DNA from: Geodermatophilus marinus
GTDB taxonomy: Bacteria > Actinomycetota > Actinomycetes > Mycobacteriales > Geodermatophilaceae
Assembly: GCF_003428645.1 (NCBI RefSeq)
Contig: NZ_QVQH01000017.1
Span: 38,256 to 102,255 of the forward strand
Direction: 5' to 3'
DNA length: 64,000 nucleotides
Of the stretch, positions 51,145 to 59,299 are shown piece by piece; the stretch's first letter is position 1, and each line of letters opens with the position of its first letter. The notes beneath the pieces are model-generated. The model ran no database searches. It was not told the DNA's origin and saw only the letters and a program-made list of their open reading frames with translations. A program made the position numbers and the translations under genes.

Positions 51145-52353
51145 TCAGGCGGCGGCCAGGGGTTGGGGGATGCGGATCTCGGTGCCGTCGGGGCGCCAGG
51201 TGCGCCAGGTGCCGTCGGGTCGGCGTTCGACGCGGAAGCCGTGGTGGACCTTCGTGTGGTGCCGCTCGCACAACAGCGCCGAGTTGGCCAGCGAGGTCTC
51301 CCCGCCCAGGGCCCACTCCAGCAGGTGGTGCACGTCGCACCAGTGGGTCGGGGCACCGCAGCCGGTGAACACGCAGCCCCGGTCGCGGCGCTCCACCGCT
51401 CTGCGCAGGTGCGGGGGCACCACCCGGTGGGTGCGCCCGAGGTCGAGCGGTGTGCCGTCGGGGCCCAGCACGATGCGGGTGACCGCGCCGTCGCAGGCCA
51501 GCCAGCGGGCCCGGGCGGCGGAGATCGTGGCGCCGAAGCCGAGCTCGGCCGCGCCCGGGCCGGTGCTGGGGTCGGCCAGGTCGGCGGCGTCGAGGACGAC
51601 GGCGACGTGCGGCTTGACCGTGCGCAGGGTGGGCAACTGTCCGCCGGCGAGCTGGAGATCGCAGAGCTGGACCAGGGCGTCGGCCTGCCGCTGGGGGCGG
51701 GTGCGCTCGTCGCCGGCGCACCGCCCGGCCTGCAGGATGCTCTCCAGGGCGGCCTGCAGCTTCTCCCCGCCGGCGGCATCCAGCTCCAGCCGGCCGGTGA
51801 GCGTGCCGTCGGCGTGCCGGACCCAGGCCAGGCGGCGGCCCTCGGTGGGGTCGGGCTCGGGGCCGTCGGGATCCAGGCCGGCCAGGTAGTGCCGCACGAC
51901 CTGCACGAGGTCGGCGTGCGGGCGCTCGGCGGCGACGTCGGTGAGCAGCCGGTCGATCTCCCCGAGGTCGACGCCGGCGGCCGCGGCGGCGGCCAGGTTC
52001 TTGTCGGCGGCCACCGGCGCCACCGTCGCGACGGCCTCGGCCGACACCGCCCCGGCGGCGTGCGCTTCGGCCAGGGCGGGGAGCGCCTCCAGGGCCCGGC
52101 CGGCGCGGACCAGCCCGGCCGCGGCGGAGTGGCTCATCCGCCCGTGCCCGCGCAGCCACGCCTGCATGGTCCTCAGCCCGTCGACCTCCGCCGCACCGGC
52201 CAGCTCGCAGGCCCGCACGGTGCGGGCCACCTCGGCGGCCAGCCGGTGCTGGGCGACCAGCAGCCCACCCAGCCGGGTCAGCAGTTCCGGGCCGAAGGCC
52301 GAGGCCAGCTCGGCCCCGGCCAGGTCGTCGATCGCGCTCGACAGCTGCTCCAC
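51145..52353 (-). CDS. DUF222 domain HNH endonuclease (13E12-repeat family)
   Basis: The 402-residue protein has an N-terminal DUF222 helical domain (residues about 5-290, VDGLRTMQAWLRGHGRMSHSAAAGLVRAGRAL) and a C-terminal HNH nuclease (VERRDRGCVFTGCGAPTHWCDVHHLLEWALGGETSLANSALLCERHHTKVHHG). The HNH carries Cys pairs for structural zinc and HH catalytic residues. This family corresponds to the mycobacterial 13E12 repeats, some of which are SOS-induced. GTG 52353 is chosen for GGAGG about 10 nt upstream. A LexA-type box lies 28 bp upstream of the start. Confidence 0.92.
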   Translation of the reverse strand: MEQLSSAIDDLAGAELASAFGPELLTRLGGLLVAQHRLAAEVARTVRACELAGAAEVDGLRTMQAWLRGHGRMSHSAAAGLVRAGRALEALPALAEAHAAGAVSAEAVATVAPVAADKNLAAAAAAGVDLGEIDRLLTDVAAERPHADLVQVVRHYLAGLDPDGPEPDPTEGRRLAWVRHADGTLTGRLELDAAGGEKLQAALESILQAGRCAGDERTRPQRQADALVQLCDLQLAGGQLPTLRTVKPHVAVVLDAADLADPSTGPGAAELGFGATISAARARWLACDGAVTRIVLGPDGTPLDLGRTHRVVPPHLRRAVERRDRGCVFTGCGAPTHWCDVHHLLEWALGGETSLANSALLCERHHTKVHHGFRVERRPDGTWRTWRPDGTEIRIPQPLAAA

Positions 52354-52380
52354 CGCCGGGTCACCTCCCGCTCCACCGTT

Positions 52381-52396
52381 TCGAACGTGTGTACGA
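52381..52396. promoter_or_regulatory. LexA (SOS) box
   Basis: On the minus strand TCGTAC-ACAC-GTTCGA matches the actinobacterial SOS consensus TCGAAC-N4-GTTCGA with one change. It lies directly downstream of a TAGTAT hexamer and would cover the transcription start of the DUF222/HNH gene. Confidence 0.65.
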
Positions 52397-52402
52397 ATAC
52401 TA
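52397..52402 (-). promoter_or_regulatory. Probable -10 (TAGTAT) of the DUF222/HNH gene
   Basis: TAGTAT on the minus strand abuts the SOS box, placing the start site inside the LexA footprint. Confidence 0.45.
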
Positions 52403-52724
52403 GCGCCGAACGGCGCCCACTGCACCGTGAATCCCCAGGTCAGCCCGCTGTCCACAGAATGGAGCCTGTCTCGCCAGGAGTGGCCGTGACGAAGCGCGCC
52501 ACGACCGCACACCTCCGGCCGACGAGAAGGCTGGCGAGCGGACCAGAGCGGTGCGGGCGGTCGACGGGGCCGTGCGTCCGACAGCGGACGGGTGGGCATG
52601 ACGGAGTTGGCGATGTGCAGCCGCGGCGCACGATCCGCTGGAACAGCGCCGCGACCGCACAGGGCCGGCCGGCGGAACGTCAGGCCGCGGCAGAACTCGG
52701 CTCCACGGCGGAGCGCCGACCCGT
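52403..52724. other. Intergenic region without a recognised gene
   Basis: This 322-bp stretch between the DUF222 promoter and the SRPBCC stop has lower GC than its surroundings. Frames of 60-90 codons exist on both strands but lack ribosome-binding sites or motifs. No RNA gene, repeat or clear terminator is seen. Confidence 0.5.
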
Positions 52725-53120
52725 TCAGCTCAGGGGGCGGACCAGGCGACCCAGGGCCAGGCGGGCGAGGGGGGCGTACCCGAGCACGAGCGGCGCCGGG
52801 CCGGTGAGCCGCAGGCCGGTCGTCGTCCCGCCCGCCGGGGCGGCGGCCACCCAGTGCAGCAGCCGCACCCGCACGGGACCGAGGCCGACCGTCCACGCCC
52901 ACTCCCGGGCGGCGTCGTCCACGGCCTCCACCTCGAACGGGAGACCCGGCCCCACCGGGCCGAACACCTGGCCGCGCAGACCGGCGGCCAGCCGCTCCCC
53001 CGGCACCTCGACCCGGCTGATCTGCGGCGACCACTCCCGCCAGCGCGCCGGCCGGGCGTAGCGGTCCCACACCTCCGCCGGTGACTCCGGGCCGCTCGCG
53101 TGCAGGGTCAGCGTGGTCAC
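52725..53120 (-). CDS. SRPBCC (START-like) family protein
   Basis: The 131-residue protein has the polyketide-cyclase/dehydrase pattern of a small START-like fold: LTLHASGPESPAEVWDRYARPARWREWSPQISRVEVPGE at the N-terminus and a long terminal helix after LRLTGPAPLVLGYAPLARLALGRLV. Such proteins bind hydrophobic ligands in an internal cavity, and the ligand is unknown. The GTG overlaps the stop of the cupin gene (GTGA). It is the last gene of the cinA-cupin-SRPBCC run. Confidence 0.82.
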   Translation of the reverse strand: MTTLTLHASGPESPAEVWDRYARPARWREWSPQISRVEVPGERLAAGLRGQVFGPVGPGLPFEVEAVDDAAREWAWTVGLGPVRVRLLHWVAAAPAGGTTTGLRLTGPAPLVLGYAPLARLALGRLVRPLS

Positions 53121-53479
53121 CGCGCCTCCTCGGGGCCGGGTCCGGGCAGCGGCCGCTCCCGGCACTGCACGACGACGGCCAGCAGCCCCTCGGCGCTGCC
53201 GGTCTCGTGCTCCTCGCCGGGAGACCACAGGGCGGCGGTCCCGGCCGCCACGGGACGGCGGACAGCGTCGGTGCCCGTGACCCAGCCGGCCCCCTCCACC
53301 ACGAGCAGGAGCTGCCACAGGGCGGTGGGGTGACGGCCCAGCCGGCCGCCGGCCGCCAGCCGGACGACGTCCACCGCGAACCCGTCCTGCGGGGTCATCA
53401 CCCGCGCCGCCGCCCGCAGGCCGACGCCGGCGCTGCCGTGCGCCGCCATCCCCCGCTCGGGCACGGCCAGCAGCTCCAT
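53117..53479 (-). CDS. Cupin-fold protein
   Basis: The 120-residue protein is a single small cupin barrel with GRLGRHPTALWQLLLVVEGAGWVTGTDAVRRPVAAGTAALWSPGEEHETGS. His residues in RHP and EEHET stand at the metal positions of cupin motifs 1 and 2, but the first motif is incomplete. Metal binding is therefore uncertain. The start may be ATG 53479, preceded by GGAG, or 53512. It is co-translated with the SRPBCC protein. Confidence 0.8.
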   Translation of the reverse strand: MELLAVPERGMAAHGSAGVGLRAAARVMTPQDGFAVDVVRLAAGGRLGRHPTALWQLLLVVEGAGWVTGTDAVRRPVAAGTAALWSPGEEHETGSAEGLLAVVVQCRERPLPGPGPEEAR

Positions 53480-53525
53480 GCCGGCTCCATGCCCCGCGCG
53501 CGGCCCGGCCACCCCTCGCCCGGTG

Positions 53526-54809
53526 TCAGGCGGCGGGCCCCCCGAGCAGCAGCTGGCGCAGCATGTGCATCGCCAGGGTCACCGAGCGGTGCCGCACGGC
53601 CGCGCGGTCGCCGGGCAGGACCACCGACCGCGGCTGGCGCCCGTCCGGTCCGACGGCGCACAGGTGCACCGTGCCGACCGGCTTGTCCGCCGTCCCGCCG
53701 CCCGGCCCGGCGATGCCGGTGATGCCGATGCCGACGTCGGCGCCGAAGCGCTCCCGCGCACCCTCGGCCAGCGCGGCGGCCACCTGCGTGCTGACCGCGC
53801 CGTGCTCGGCCAGCACCGCCGGCGGGACGCCCACCAGGGCTTCCTTGGCCGAGTTGGCGTACGAGGCGACCCCGCCGAGCACCCACGCCGAGGACCCGGC
53901 CCGCTCGGTGAGCCGCGCCACCAGCAGCCCGCTGGTGCACGACTCGGCGGTCGCCACCGTCAGGCCGCGGTCGGCGAAGGCCCCGGCCACCAGGTCGTCG
54001 ACGGTGGGCCCGGTCGAGAAGAGCGTGTCGGGGTAGGTCTCCTGCAGCACGGCCCCGAGCCGGTCGTAGGTGGGCTGCGCGGCGGGGTCGAACCGGGTGA
54101 CGATCTCCAGCTCGCCGTCCCTCAGGCACGTGGTGATCTCCAGGCCGTCCAGCTCGCCGTCGTGCTCGCGCAGCGTGGCGGCGAGCTGCGCCTCCAGCGT
54201 CCCCCACAGCCGTACCGTCTCCTGCCGCAGCTCCGGCGCGCCGGCGAGCACCCGCCGCACCGGCTCGGCGGCGAGGGCGGCCGGCCACATGCCGCGCAGC
54301 TCCGGCGGCGGGCCCGGCAGGACGACGACCGGCGGCCCGCTGCGCCCCTCGGCCGGCGGGACGACGAGCCCCGGCGCGGTGCCCACCGGCGGGAGGACCG
54401 TGGCCCCGGCCGGGACGAGCGCCTGCTTGCGGGTCCCGGCGGCGGTCGCCTCGGGGTCGGCCCGCCAACCCCGGCGGGCCATGAAGCGTTCGACGATGCC
54501 GCCGATGTGGGCCTCGAGCTCGGGGTCCACCGCGGACGGGCGGCCCTGCACGTCGCCGACGACCTCGGCGGTGAGGTCGTCGGCGGTCGGCCCGAGGCCA
54601 CCGGTGGTGAGGACGAGGTCGACCCCTACGCCGGCGAGGAAGGCCAGGGCGGCCCGCAGGTCGTCGGGCCGGTCGCCCACGACGAGCACCGACCCCACGT
54701 CGACCCCGCGGCGGCGCAGCTCCTCGGCCAGCCACGGGCCGTTGCGGTCGGTCACCCGGCCGGTGAGGACCTCGGTTCCGGTGACCACGATCCCTGCGCG
54801 CGCACCCAC
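53526..54809 (-). CDS. cinA: CinA family NMN amidohydrolase / ADP-ribose pyrophosphatase-like protein
   Basis: This 427-residue protein has an N-terminal MoaB/molybdopterin-binding-like (COG1058) domain (residues about 1-170, with GIVVTGTEVLTGRVTDRNGPWLAEELRRRGVDV and LVLTTGGLGPTADDLTAEVV). Its C-terminal CinA amidohydrolase domain (about 265-420) has TVATAESCTSGLLVARLTERAGSSAWVLGGVASYANSAKEALVGV and GITGIAGPGGGTADKPVGTVHL. Family members recycle pyridine nucleotides by deamidating NMN. GTG 54809 sits 7 nt below TAGGGT, so it is probably leaderless. It is followed by cupin and SRPBCC genes. Confidence 0.94.
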   Translation of the reverse strand: MGARAGIVVTGTEVLTGRVTDRNGPWLAEELRRRGVDVGSVLVVGDRPDDLRAALAFLAGVGVDLVLTTGGLGPTADDLTAEVVGDVQGRPSAVDPELEAHIGGIVERFMARRGWRADPEATAAGTRKQALVPAGATVLPPVGTAPGLVVPPAEGRSGPPVVVLPGPPPELRGMWPAALAAEPVRRVLAGAPELRQETVRLWGTLEAQLAATLREHDGELDGLEITTCLRDGELEIVTRFDPAAQPTYDRLGAVLQETYPDTLFSTGPTVDDLVAGAFADRGLTVATAESCTSGLLVARLTERAGSSAWVLGGVASYANSAKEALVGVPPAVLAEHGAVSTQVAAALAEGARERFGADVGIGITGIAGPGGGTADKPVGTVHLCAVGPDGRQPRSVVLPGDRAAVRHRSVTLAMHMLRQLLLGGPAA

Positions 54810-54816
54810 CCGGCCG

Positions 54817-54822
54817 ACCCTA
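54817..54822 (-). promoter_or_regulatory. Probable -10 (TAGGGT) of cinA
   Basis: TAGGGT on the minus strand ends 7 nt before GTG 54809, deciding the start over alternatives upstream. Confidence 0.45.
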
Positions 54823-54940
54823 GGCCCCGGCATCCCGCGCGTCTCCCGGACGCGGGGCCGTCGCCGCCCTACCGTTCGGGGCGGACCGGTCCGCCCGAGG
54901 CCCAGCGCCGCACGGGCCGGCGACCGAGCGAGGAGGAACC

Positions 54941-55555
54941 GTGAGCCAGCCGACGACCACGACGCCGGACGCCATGCCGAGCACCCAGGCCATCACCGTC
55001 GGGACGGCACCGCACGCGACCGCGCAGCTGCCCCCGGTGCCGGCCGAGGCCGCGCCGGCGCCGCGCCCGTCCGTCGACCCCGGGCCGGGCGTCCAGCCGA
55101 CCGGGCCGGTCGGTTTCGTCCCCGGCCTGCCCGGCGCCGGGACGGCGGGAGCCACCGCGGTTCCCCCGGCCGCGCGCCGGCCGCCGCGGACCCCCGAGCA
55201 GCGGGCCACGCTGCGCTGCGCCGGCCTGGCCGGGCTGTCCCTGGCCCTCCTGCAGGCCGGGCTGCTGGTCGGCGCCGACGGGACGGCGCTGTGGTCGGCC
55301 GTCCCGCTGTGGTCGGCCTTCGCCACGCTCGGCACGCTGCTGGGCCTGCTCCCCGCCGCCGGCCGGCTGGCGCGGCGGGCCCGGCTCGACCCCGCCACGG
55401 CATGGCAGGTCGCGGCGGGCGGCCTCACCGGTGTGGCCGTGTTCTGGGTGCTCGTGGTGCTGCCCGGGGTCGCCAGCGACCGCGGCTTCGTGCTGACCGC
55501 CGCCCTGGTCGCGCTCGGCGCCGCGCTCTGGACCGCCCCGGCCCGCCGGGGCTGA
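54941..55555 (+). CDS. Membrane protein with Pro/Thr-rich N-terminal region
   Basis: The 204-residue protein has a disordered Pro/Ala/Thr-rich N-terminal 80 residues. About four membrane helices follow (near 92-112, 116-140, 152-175 and 180-198), separated by short loops. No family is recognised. The GTG start has GAGGAGG 5 nt upstream. It stands alone, convergent with the first PASTA kinase and divergent from cinA. Its disordered N-terminus could be a phosphorylation target of the adjacent kinases, but that is speculation. Confidence 0.75.
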   Translation: MSQPTTTTPDAMPSTQAITVGTAPHATAQLPPVPAEAAPAPRPSVDPGPGVQPTGPVGFVPGLPGAGTAGATAVPPAARRPPRTPEQRATLRCAGLAGLSLALLQAGLLVGADGTALWSAVPLWSAFATLGTLLGLLPAAGRLARRARLDPATAWQVAAGGLTGVAVFWVLVVLPGVASDRGFVLTAALVALGAALWTAPARRG

Positions 55556-55615
55556 GCCACCCGGCCGGGTTCACCGGCCCGCACCACCAGGGCCCGGCGC
55601 GGCACCGCCGCCCGC

Positions 55616-57208
55616 TCAGCCCCGGCCGCGCCCGTTCCCCCCGGCACCACCGCCGCCGTCGCCCCCGCCGTTCCCGTTCCCGGTGCCCCCGCCGCCCCGG
55701 CCGGGGCCGTCGTCCGCGCCGTCGCCCCGACCCCTGCCGGGGTGGGCGCCGCCGGGGTCACCGCCGGGGTCGCCGCCGGAGGCGGTGTCCCCGGCCGGCG
55801 GTCCCGCCGCGGGCGGCTCCGGCACGGCGGGTGGCTCCGGCACGGCGGCTGCACCCGGCGCGCCGCGCACCGCGGACGACACCGGCACCACGGCGTCCGC
55901 CGCCGGTCCGGGCACCTCCGCCGCCGTCGGTGCGGAGGCCTCGACCGCACCCTCCGCCGGGGCGGCCGGGGGTGGAGCGGGCTGGTCGGGCGGGAGCGGG
56001 GCCGGCAGGTCGGGCAGGACGGCGACCCGCAGCGTCACCAGGTCACCGGCGGCGAGCCGGCCCACCGGCCCGACCCGGGTCACCGTGCCGGGCAGGACGT
56101 CGTCCCGCTGCTCCTCGGCCCGCTGCACCCGGAGCCCGGCGGCCACCAGCTCCGCCTCGACCTCGGCGACCGGACGGCCGACCACGTCGCCGGCCGACAC
56201 CAGCACCCCCGCCTCCGCCGCAGGCAGGGACCCGGCCCCGGAGACCAGCTCCAGCCCCCCGGCGGCGAGCGCCGCGCCGACCAGCAGCGCCGCCGCGGGC
56301 ACCAGCAGCCGCCGCCGCTGGGCGTCCCGGCGCGGCACCGGAACCGGGACGGTGCCGGCCGGCACCGGGGGCAGCGCGCGGCCGCTCTGCACGTCGACGA
56401 CGGCGGCGGCGAGGGCCGCGCCGTCGGGGAAGCGCTCCGCGGGGTCCTTGCACAGCGCCCGGGTGACCAGCCGGCGCAGCTGCTCGGGGACGTCGTCCGG
56501 CAGTGGATCGGGGTCGTCGTGCACGTGTGCCACCGCGATGCCGACGGCGCTGTCGCCGTCGAACACCCGCCGCCCGGCCAGGCACTCGTAGGCGATGGCA
56601 CCCAGCGCGTAGACGTCGCTGGCCGGCGTGGCGCGCCCACCGGCGGCCTGCTCGGGCGAGAGGTAGTGCGCCGTGCCGACCACCTGACCGGTGCCGGTGA
56701 GCGGTACGCAGCCGGCCGAGGAGGCGATGCCGAAGTCGGTGACCTTCACGACCCCGTCGGGCCCGACGAGCACGTTGGCCGGCTTCACGTCCCGGTGCAC
56801 GACCCCGGCGGCGTGGGCCGCACCCAGCGCCTCGGCGAGCCGGCGCAGGAGCGCCAGGGTGCGGGTGGGCCCGAGCCGGCCCTCCCGGTGCAGCACCGCC
56901 GACAGCGGCTCCCCCTCGACCAGCTCCATGACCAGCCAGGCGAGCGTCTCACCGTCGACCGGCTGCTCGCCGTGGTCGTGCAGCGCGGCGATGCCCGGGT
57001 GCAGCAGCCGGGCGGTGTGCCGGGCCTCGGCGCGGAACCGGGCGAGGAACACCGGGTCGCCGGCGTGCTCGGCCCGCAGCACCTTCACCGCGACGACGCG
57101 GTCGAGGAGCGTGTCCCGCGCCCGCCAGACGCGGCCCATCGCGCCGCCGGCGACGGGCTCGAGCAGGTCGTACCGCTCGCCGAGCGTGCCCCGCCCGCGC
57201 TCGAGCAC
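55616..57208 (-). CDS. Serine/threonine protein kinase with one PASTA domain
   Basis: The 530-residue membrane kinase has an N-terminal Hanks-type domain (residues 10-270) with VAGGAMGRVWRARD, AVKVLRAE, VHRDVKPANVLV and VTDFGIASSAG. A membrane helix follows (LLVPAAALLVGAALAAGGLELV, about 297-320), then one extracellular PASTA repeat (about 335-400) and a long Pro- then Gly-rich C-terminal tail. PASTA kinases sense cell-wall precursors or muropeptides. It follows a closely related kinase on the same strand across an 81-bp gap, so the two arose by tandem duplication. Confidence 0.93.
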   Translation of the reverse strand: MLERGRGTLGERYDLLEPVAGGAMGRVWRARDTLLDRVVAVKVLRAEHAGDPVFLARFRAEARHTARLLHPGIAALHDHGEQPVDGETLAWLVMELVEGEPLSAVLHREGRLGPTRTLALLRRLAEALGAAHAAGVVHRDVKPANVLVGPDGVVKVTDFGIASSAGCVPLTGTGQVVGTAHYLSPEQAAGGRATPASDVYALGAIAYECLAGRRVFDGDSAVGIAVAHVHDDPDPLPDDVPEQLRRLVTRALCKDPAERFPDGAALAAAVVDVQSGRALPPVPAGTVPVPVPRRDAQRRRLLVPAAALLVGAALAAGGLELVSGAGSLPAAEAGVLVSAGDVVGRPVAEVEAELVAAGLRVQRAEEQRDDVLPGTVTRVGPVGRLAAGDLVTLRVAVLPDLPAPLPPDQPAPPPAAPAEGAVEASAPTAAEVPGPAADAVVPVSSAVRGAPGAAAVPEPPAVPEPPAAGPPAGDTASGGDPGGDPGGAHPGRGRGDGADDGPGRGGGGTGNGNGGGDGGGGAGGNGRGRG

Positions 57209-57289
57209 CCCGTCGCACCTCCCGCCGCGCCCACGTCCGGGCCCGGCGCACCCCCTGCCCGGGCAGGGCGGGAGGTCGAACCCGCTCGG

Positions 57290-58972
57290 TCAGCCCTCGC
57301 CCGTCCGGGGGACCCGGTCCTCGTCCCGCTCGCGGACCTCCGTCGTGCCGCCGGGATCGGCGGTCCCGGAGGGCGAGGGCGGCGCGGTGGACGTGCTCGT
57401 CGGGGTGGCGGAGGGGTCCGGCGGCGGTTCCTCCTCGACCGGCGGCGACCCGGTGGACGTGGACGTGGTCGGGGCGGGCTCCTCGGGCACCTGGCCGCCG
57501 GGCAGCTCCCGGGCGCCGGTCGGGTCCGGGCGGGGGTCGTCCACGGGCGTGGCCCCGCCGTCCGCCCCCGGCTCGGGCCGGGCCTCGGGGGCCGTGGTCA
57601 CGGCGGGTCCGTCGGGGGTCTCCTCCCCGGCCGGCGCCTCGGGGGCCGGCGCCTGCGACGGCGGGGCCGGCGAGTCGTCGGCGGGGGGCACGGCGTAGAC
57701 GAGCAGGACGTCCTCGCCCGGTTCGAGCGGCACCCCGGCGGGGTCGACGGCGGTCACGCTGCCCGGGTCGGCCGCGCCGGTCACCTCGGGCCGGCGGTCG
57801 ACCACCAGGCCGAGCGCGGCGAGGGTGAGCGCGGCCTCGTCGACCGGCCGCCCGACGAACTCCCCGGCGTCGAGGACGACGGCCTCCCCGTCGGTGGTCC
57901 GCCCGGCCACCTCGGTGGCCGGCGGGGGGTCCCCGGGCAGCACGGTGAGGACGGCGGCGGCCGCCCCGGCGCCGAGGAGCAGGGCCAGGAGGGGGACCAG
58001 CACCGCCGCACCGCGCCGCCGGGTGGCCGGCGCGCGCCGGCTGCGGTCGCCGTGCACCGCACGGGCGACGTCGAGCGCGGGGACCGCGGGCACCGCGCGG
58101 GTGGGCGGCGGCTCGACCGGCCGGCGGCCGGCCCGCAGGTCGCCGATGGCGGCCACGAACTCCGCGCCGTCGGCCATCCGGACGCCGGGGTCCTTGCTCA
58201 GCGCCCGGCGGATCAGCGTGCGCAGCCCCGGGGGCAGCTCGGCGGACAGCGGCTCGGGGTCCTCGCGGACCTGCTTGAGGGCGATCGTGACGGCGTTGTC
58301 CCCGTCGAAGGCGGGGTGCCCGGCGAGGCACTCGTAGCCGACCAGGCCCAGGGCGTAGACGTCGCTGGCCGGGGAGGCGTGCAGCCCCTCGGCGACCTCG
58401 GGGGCCAGGTACTGCGGGGTGCCGATGACCTGGCCGGTGCGGGTGAGCGGCACGCTGCCGGCCGACCAGGCGATGCCGAAGTCGGTGATCTTCACGCTGC
58501 CGTCGGCCCGGACCAGGATGTTGCCCGGTTTGACGTCCCGGTGGACCAGCCCGGCCCGGTGCGCCTGCGCCAGCGCGGAGGCGGTCTGCTCCAGCAGCGC
58601 GAGGGTCCGCTCGGGCGCCAGCCGGCCCTCCCGGTGCAGCACCGCCGACAGCGGCTCCCCCTCGACCAGCTCCATGACGAGGTAGGCCAGCGTCTCGCCG
58701 CTGCCGTCCTCGGCGCAGGCCTCGCCGTAGTCGAACACCGCCGCGATGTTCGGGTGGTTGAGCCCCGCCGCGTGCTGGGCCTCCGCCCGGAAGCGGGCCC
58801 GGAAGGTCGGGTCGCCGGTGTACTCGCTGCGCAGCACCTTGACCGCGACCGGGCGGCCGAGCAGCTCGTCGGTCCCCCGCCAGACCTGGCCCATGCCGCC
58901 GGAGGCGATCAGCTCGGTGAGCGCGTACCGCCCACCCAGCTCACGCCGTCCCGGCTCCACCACCGTGGCCAC
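57290..58972 (-). CDS. Serine/threonine protein kinase with one PASTA domain (upstream paralogue)
   Basis: The 560-residue kinase has IASGGMGQVWRGTD, AVKVLRSEYTGDPTFRARFRAEAQHAAGLNHPNIAAVFDYGE, VHRDVKPGNILV and ITDFGIAWSAG in its Hanks domain (residues 12-275). A membrane helix (about 318-340), a single PASTA repeat (about 350-415) and a Pro/Thr/Ser-rich tail follow. It shares ELVEGEPLSAVLHREGRL and other blocks with the downstream kinase. The exact GTG start (58972) is a choice among clustered GTGs. A complex stem-loop lies upstream at 59065-59114. Confidence 0.93.
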   Translation of the reverse strand: MATVVEPGRRELGGRYALTELIASGGMGQVWRGTDELLGRPVAVKVLRSEYTGDPTFRARFRAEAQHAAGLNHPNIAAVFDYGEACAEDGSGETLAYLVMELVEGEPLSAVLHREGRLAPERTLALLEQTASALAQAHRAGLVHRDVKPGNILVRADGSVKITDFGIAWSAGSVPLTRTGQVIGTPQYLAPEVAEGLHASPASDVYALGLVGYECLAGHPAFDGDNAVTIALKQVREDPEPLSAELPPGLRTLIRRALSKDPGVRMADGAEFVAAIGDLRAGRRPVEPPPTRAVPAVPALDVARAVHGDRSRRAPATRRRGAAVLVPLLALLLGAGAAAAVLTVLPGDPPPATEVAGRTTDGEAVVLDAGEFVGRPVDEAALTLAALGLVVDRRPEVTGAADPGSVTAVDPAGVPLEPGEDVLLVYAVPPADDSPAPPSQAPAPEAPAGEETPDGPAVTTAPEARPEPGADGGATPVDDPRPDPTGARELPGGQVPEEPAPTTSTSTGSPPVEEEPPPDPSATPTSTSTAPPSPSGTADPGGTTEVRERDEDRVPRTGEG

Positions 58973-59064
58973 CCCCGCCTGCCCGCCACCGCGATCCACG
59001 ACCCGGCGCACCCGGCCGCCACCGGCGCACCCGGCGGCGGGCCGGACCCGCCGGTCCCATTGTG

Positions 59065-59114
59065 ACGGGAGAGCACGCCCGTGGTGGGCGTGTCGCGTGT
59101 GATCGCTCTCCCGT
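59065..59114. promoter_or_regulatory. Nested stem-loop structure in the kinase/ligase divergent region
   Basis: ACGGGAGAG (59065-59073) pairs with CTCTCCCGT (59106-59114). Directly inside, CACGCCC (59074-59080) pairs with GGGCGTG (59086-59092), with a five-base loop and a 13-base bulge. The region 58973-59299 holds no gene. It may be a structured leader or a double operator. Confidence 0.4.
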
Positions 59115-59299
59115 GCCGCCCGAGGACGGTGCCGGGCCGCGCCGACCGGCCCCGGGGACGCCCGCGACCCCGCCGTGGCGCCCGGGTCGGGGGTACCCGG
59201 CCGGTGCTTGCCAGGCGCGACCGCCGGCTGTGACGGTGGACACCCCGGCGCCGGGTGAGGGGGCCGGGCCCGCCACCCGACGAGAGGACGGCCCCTGCC

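Noticed and set aside
52400..52660. Minus-strand 86-codon frame in the gap upstream of the DUF222 gene
   Set aside because: No ribosome-binding site, no motif, biased Arg/Ser/Ala composition, and it would overlap the SOS-regulated promoter.
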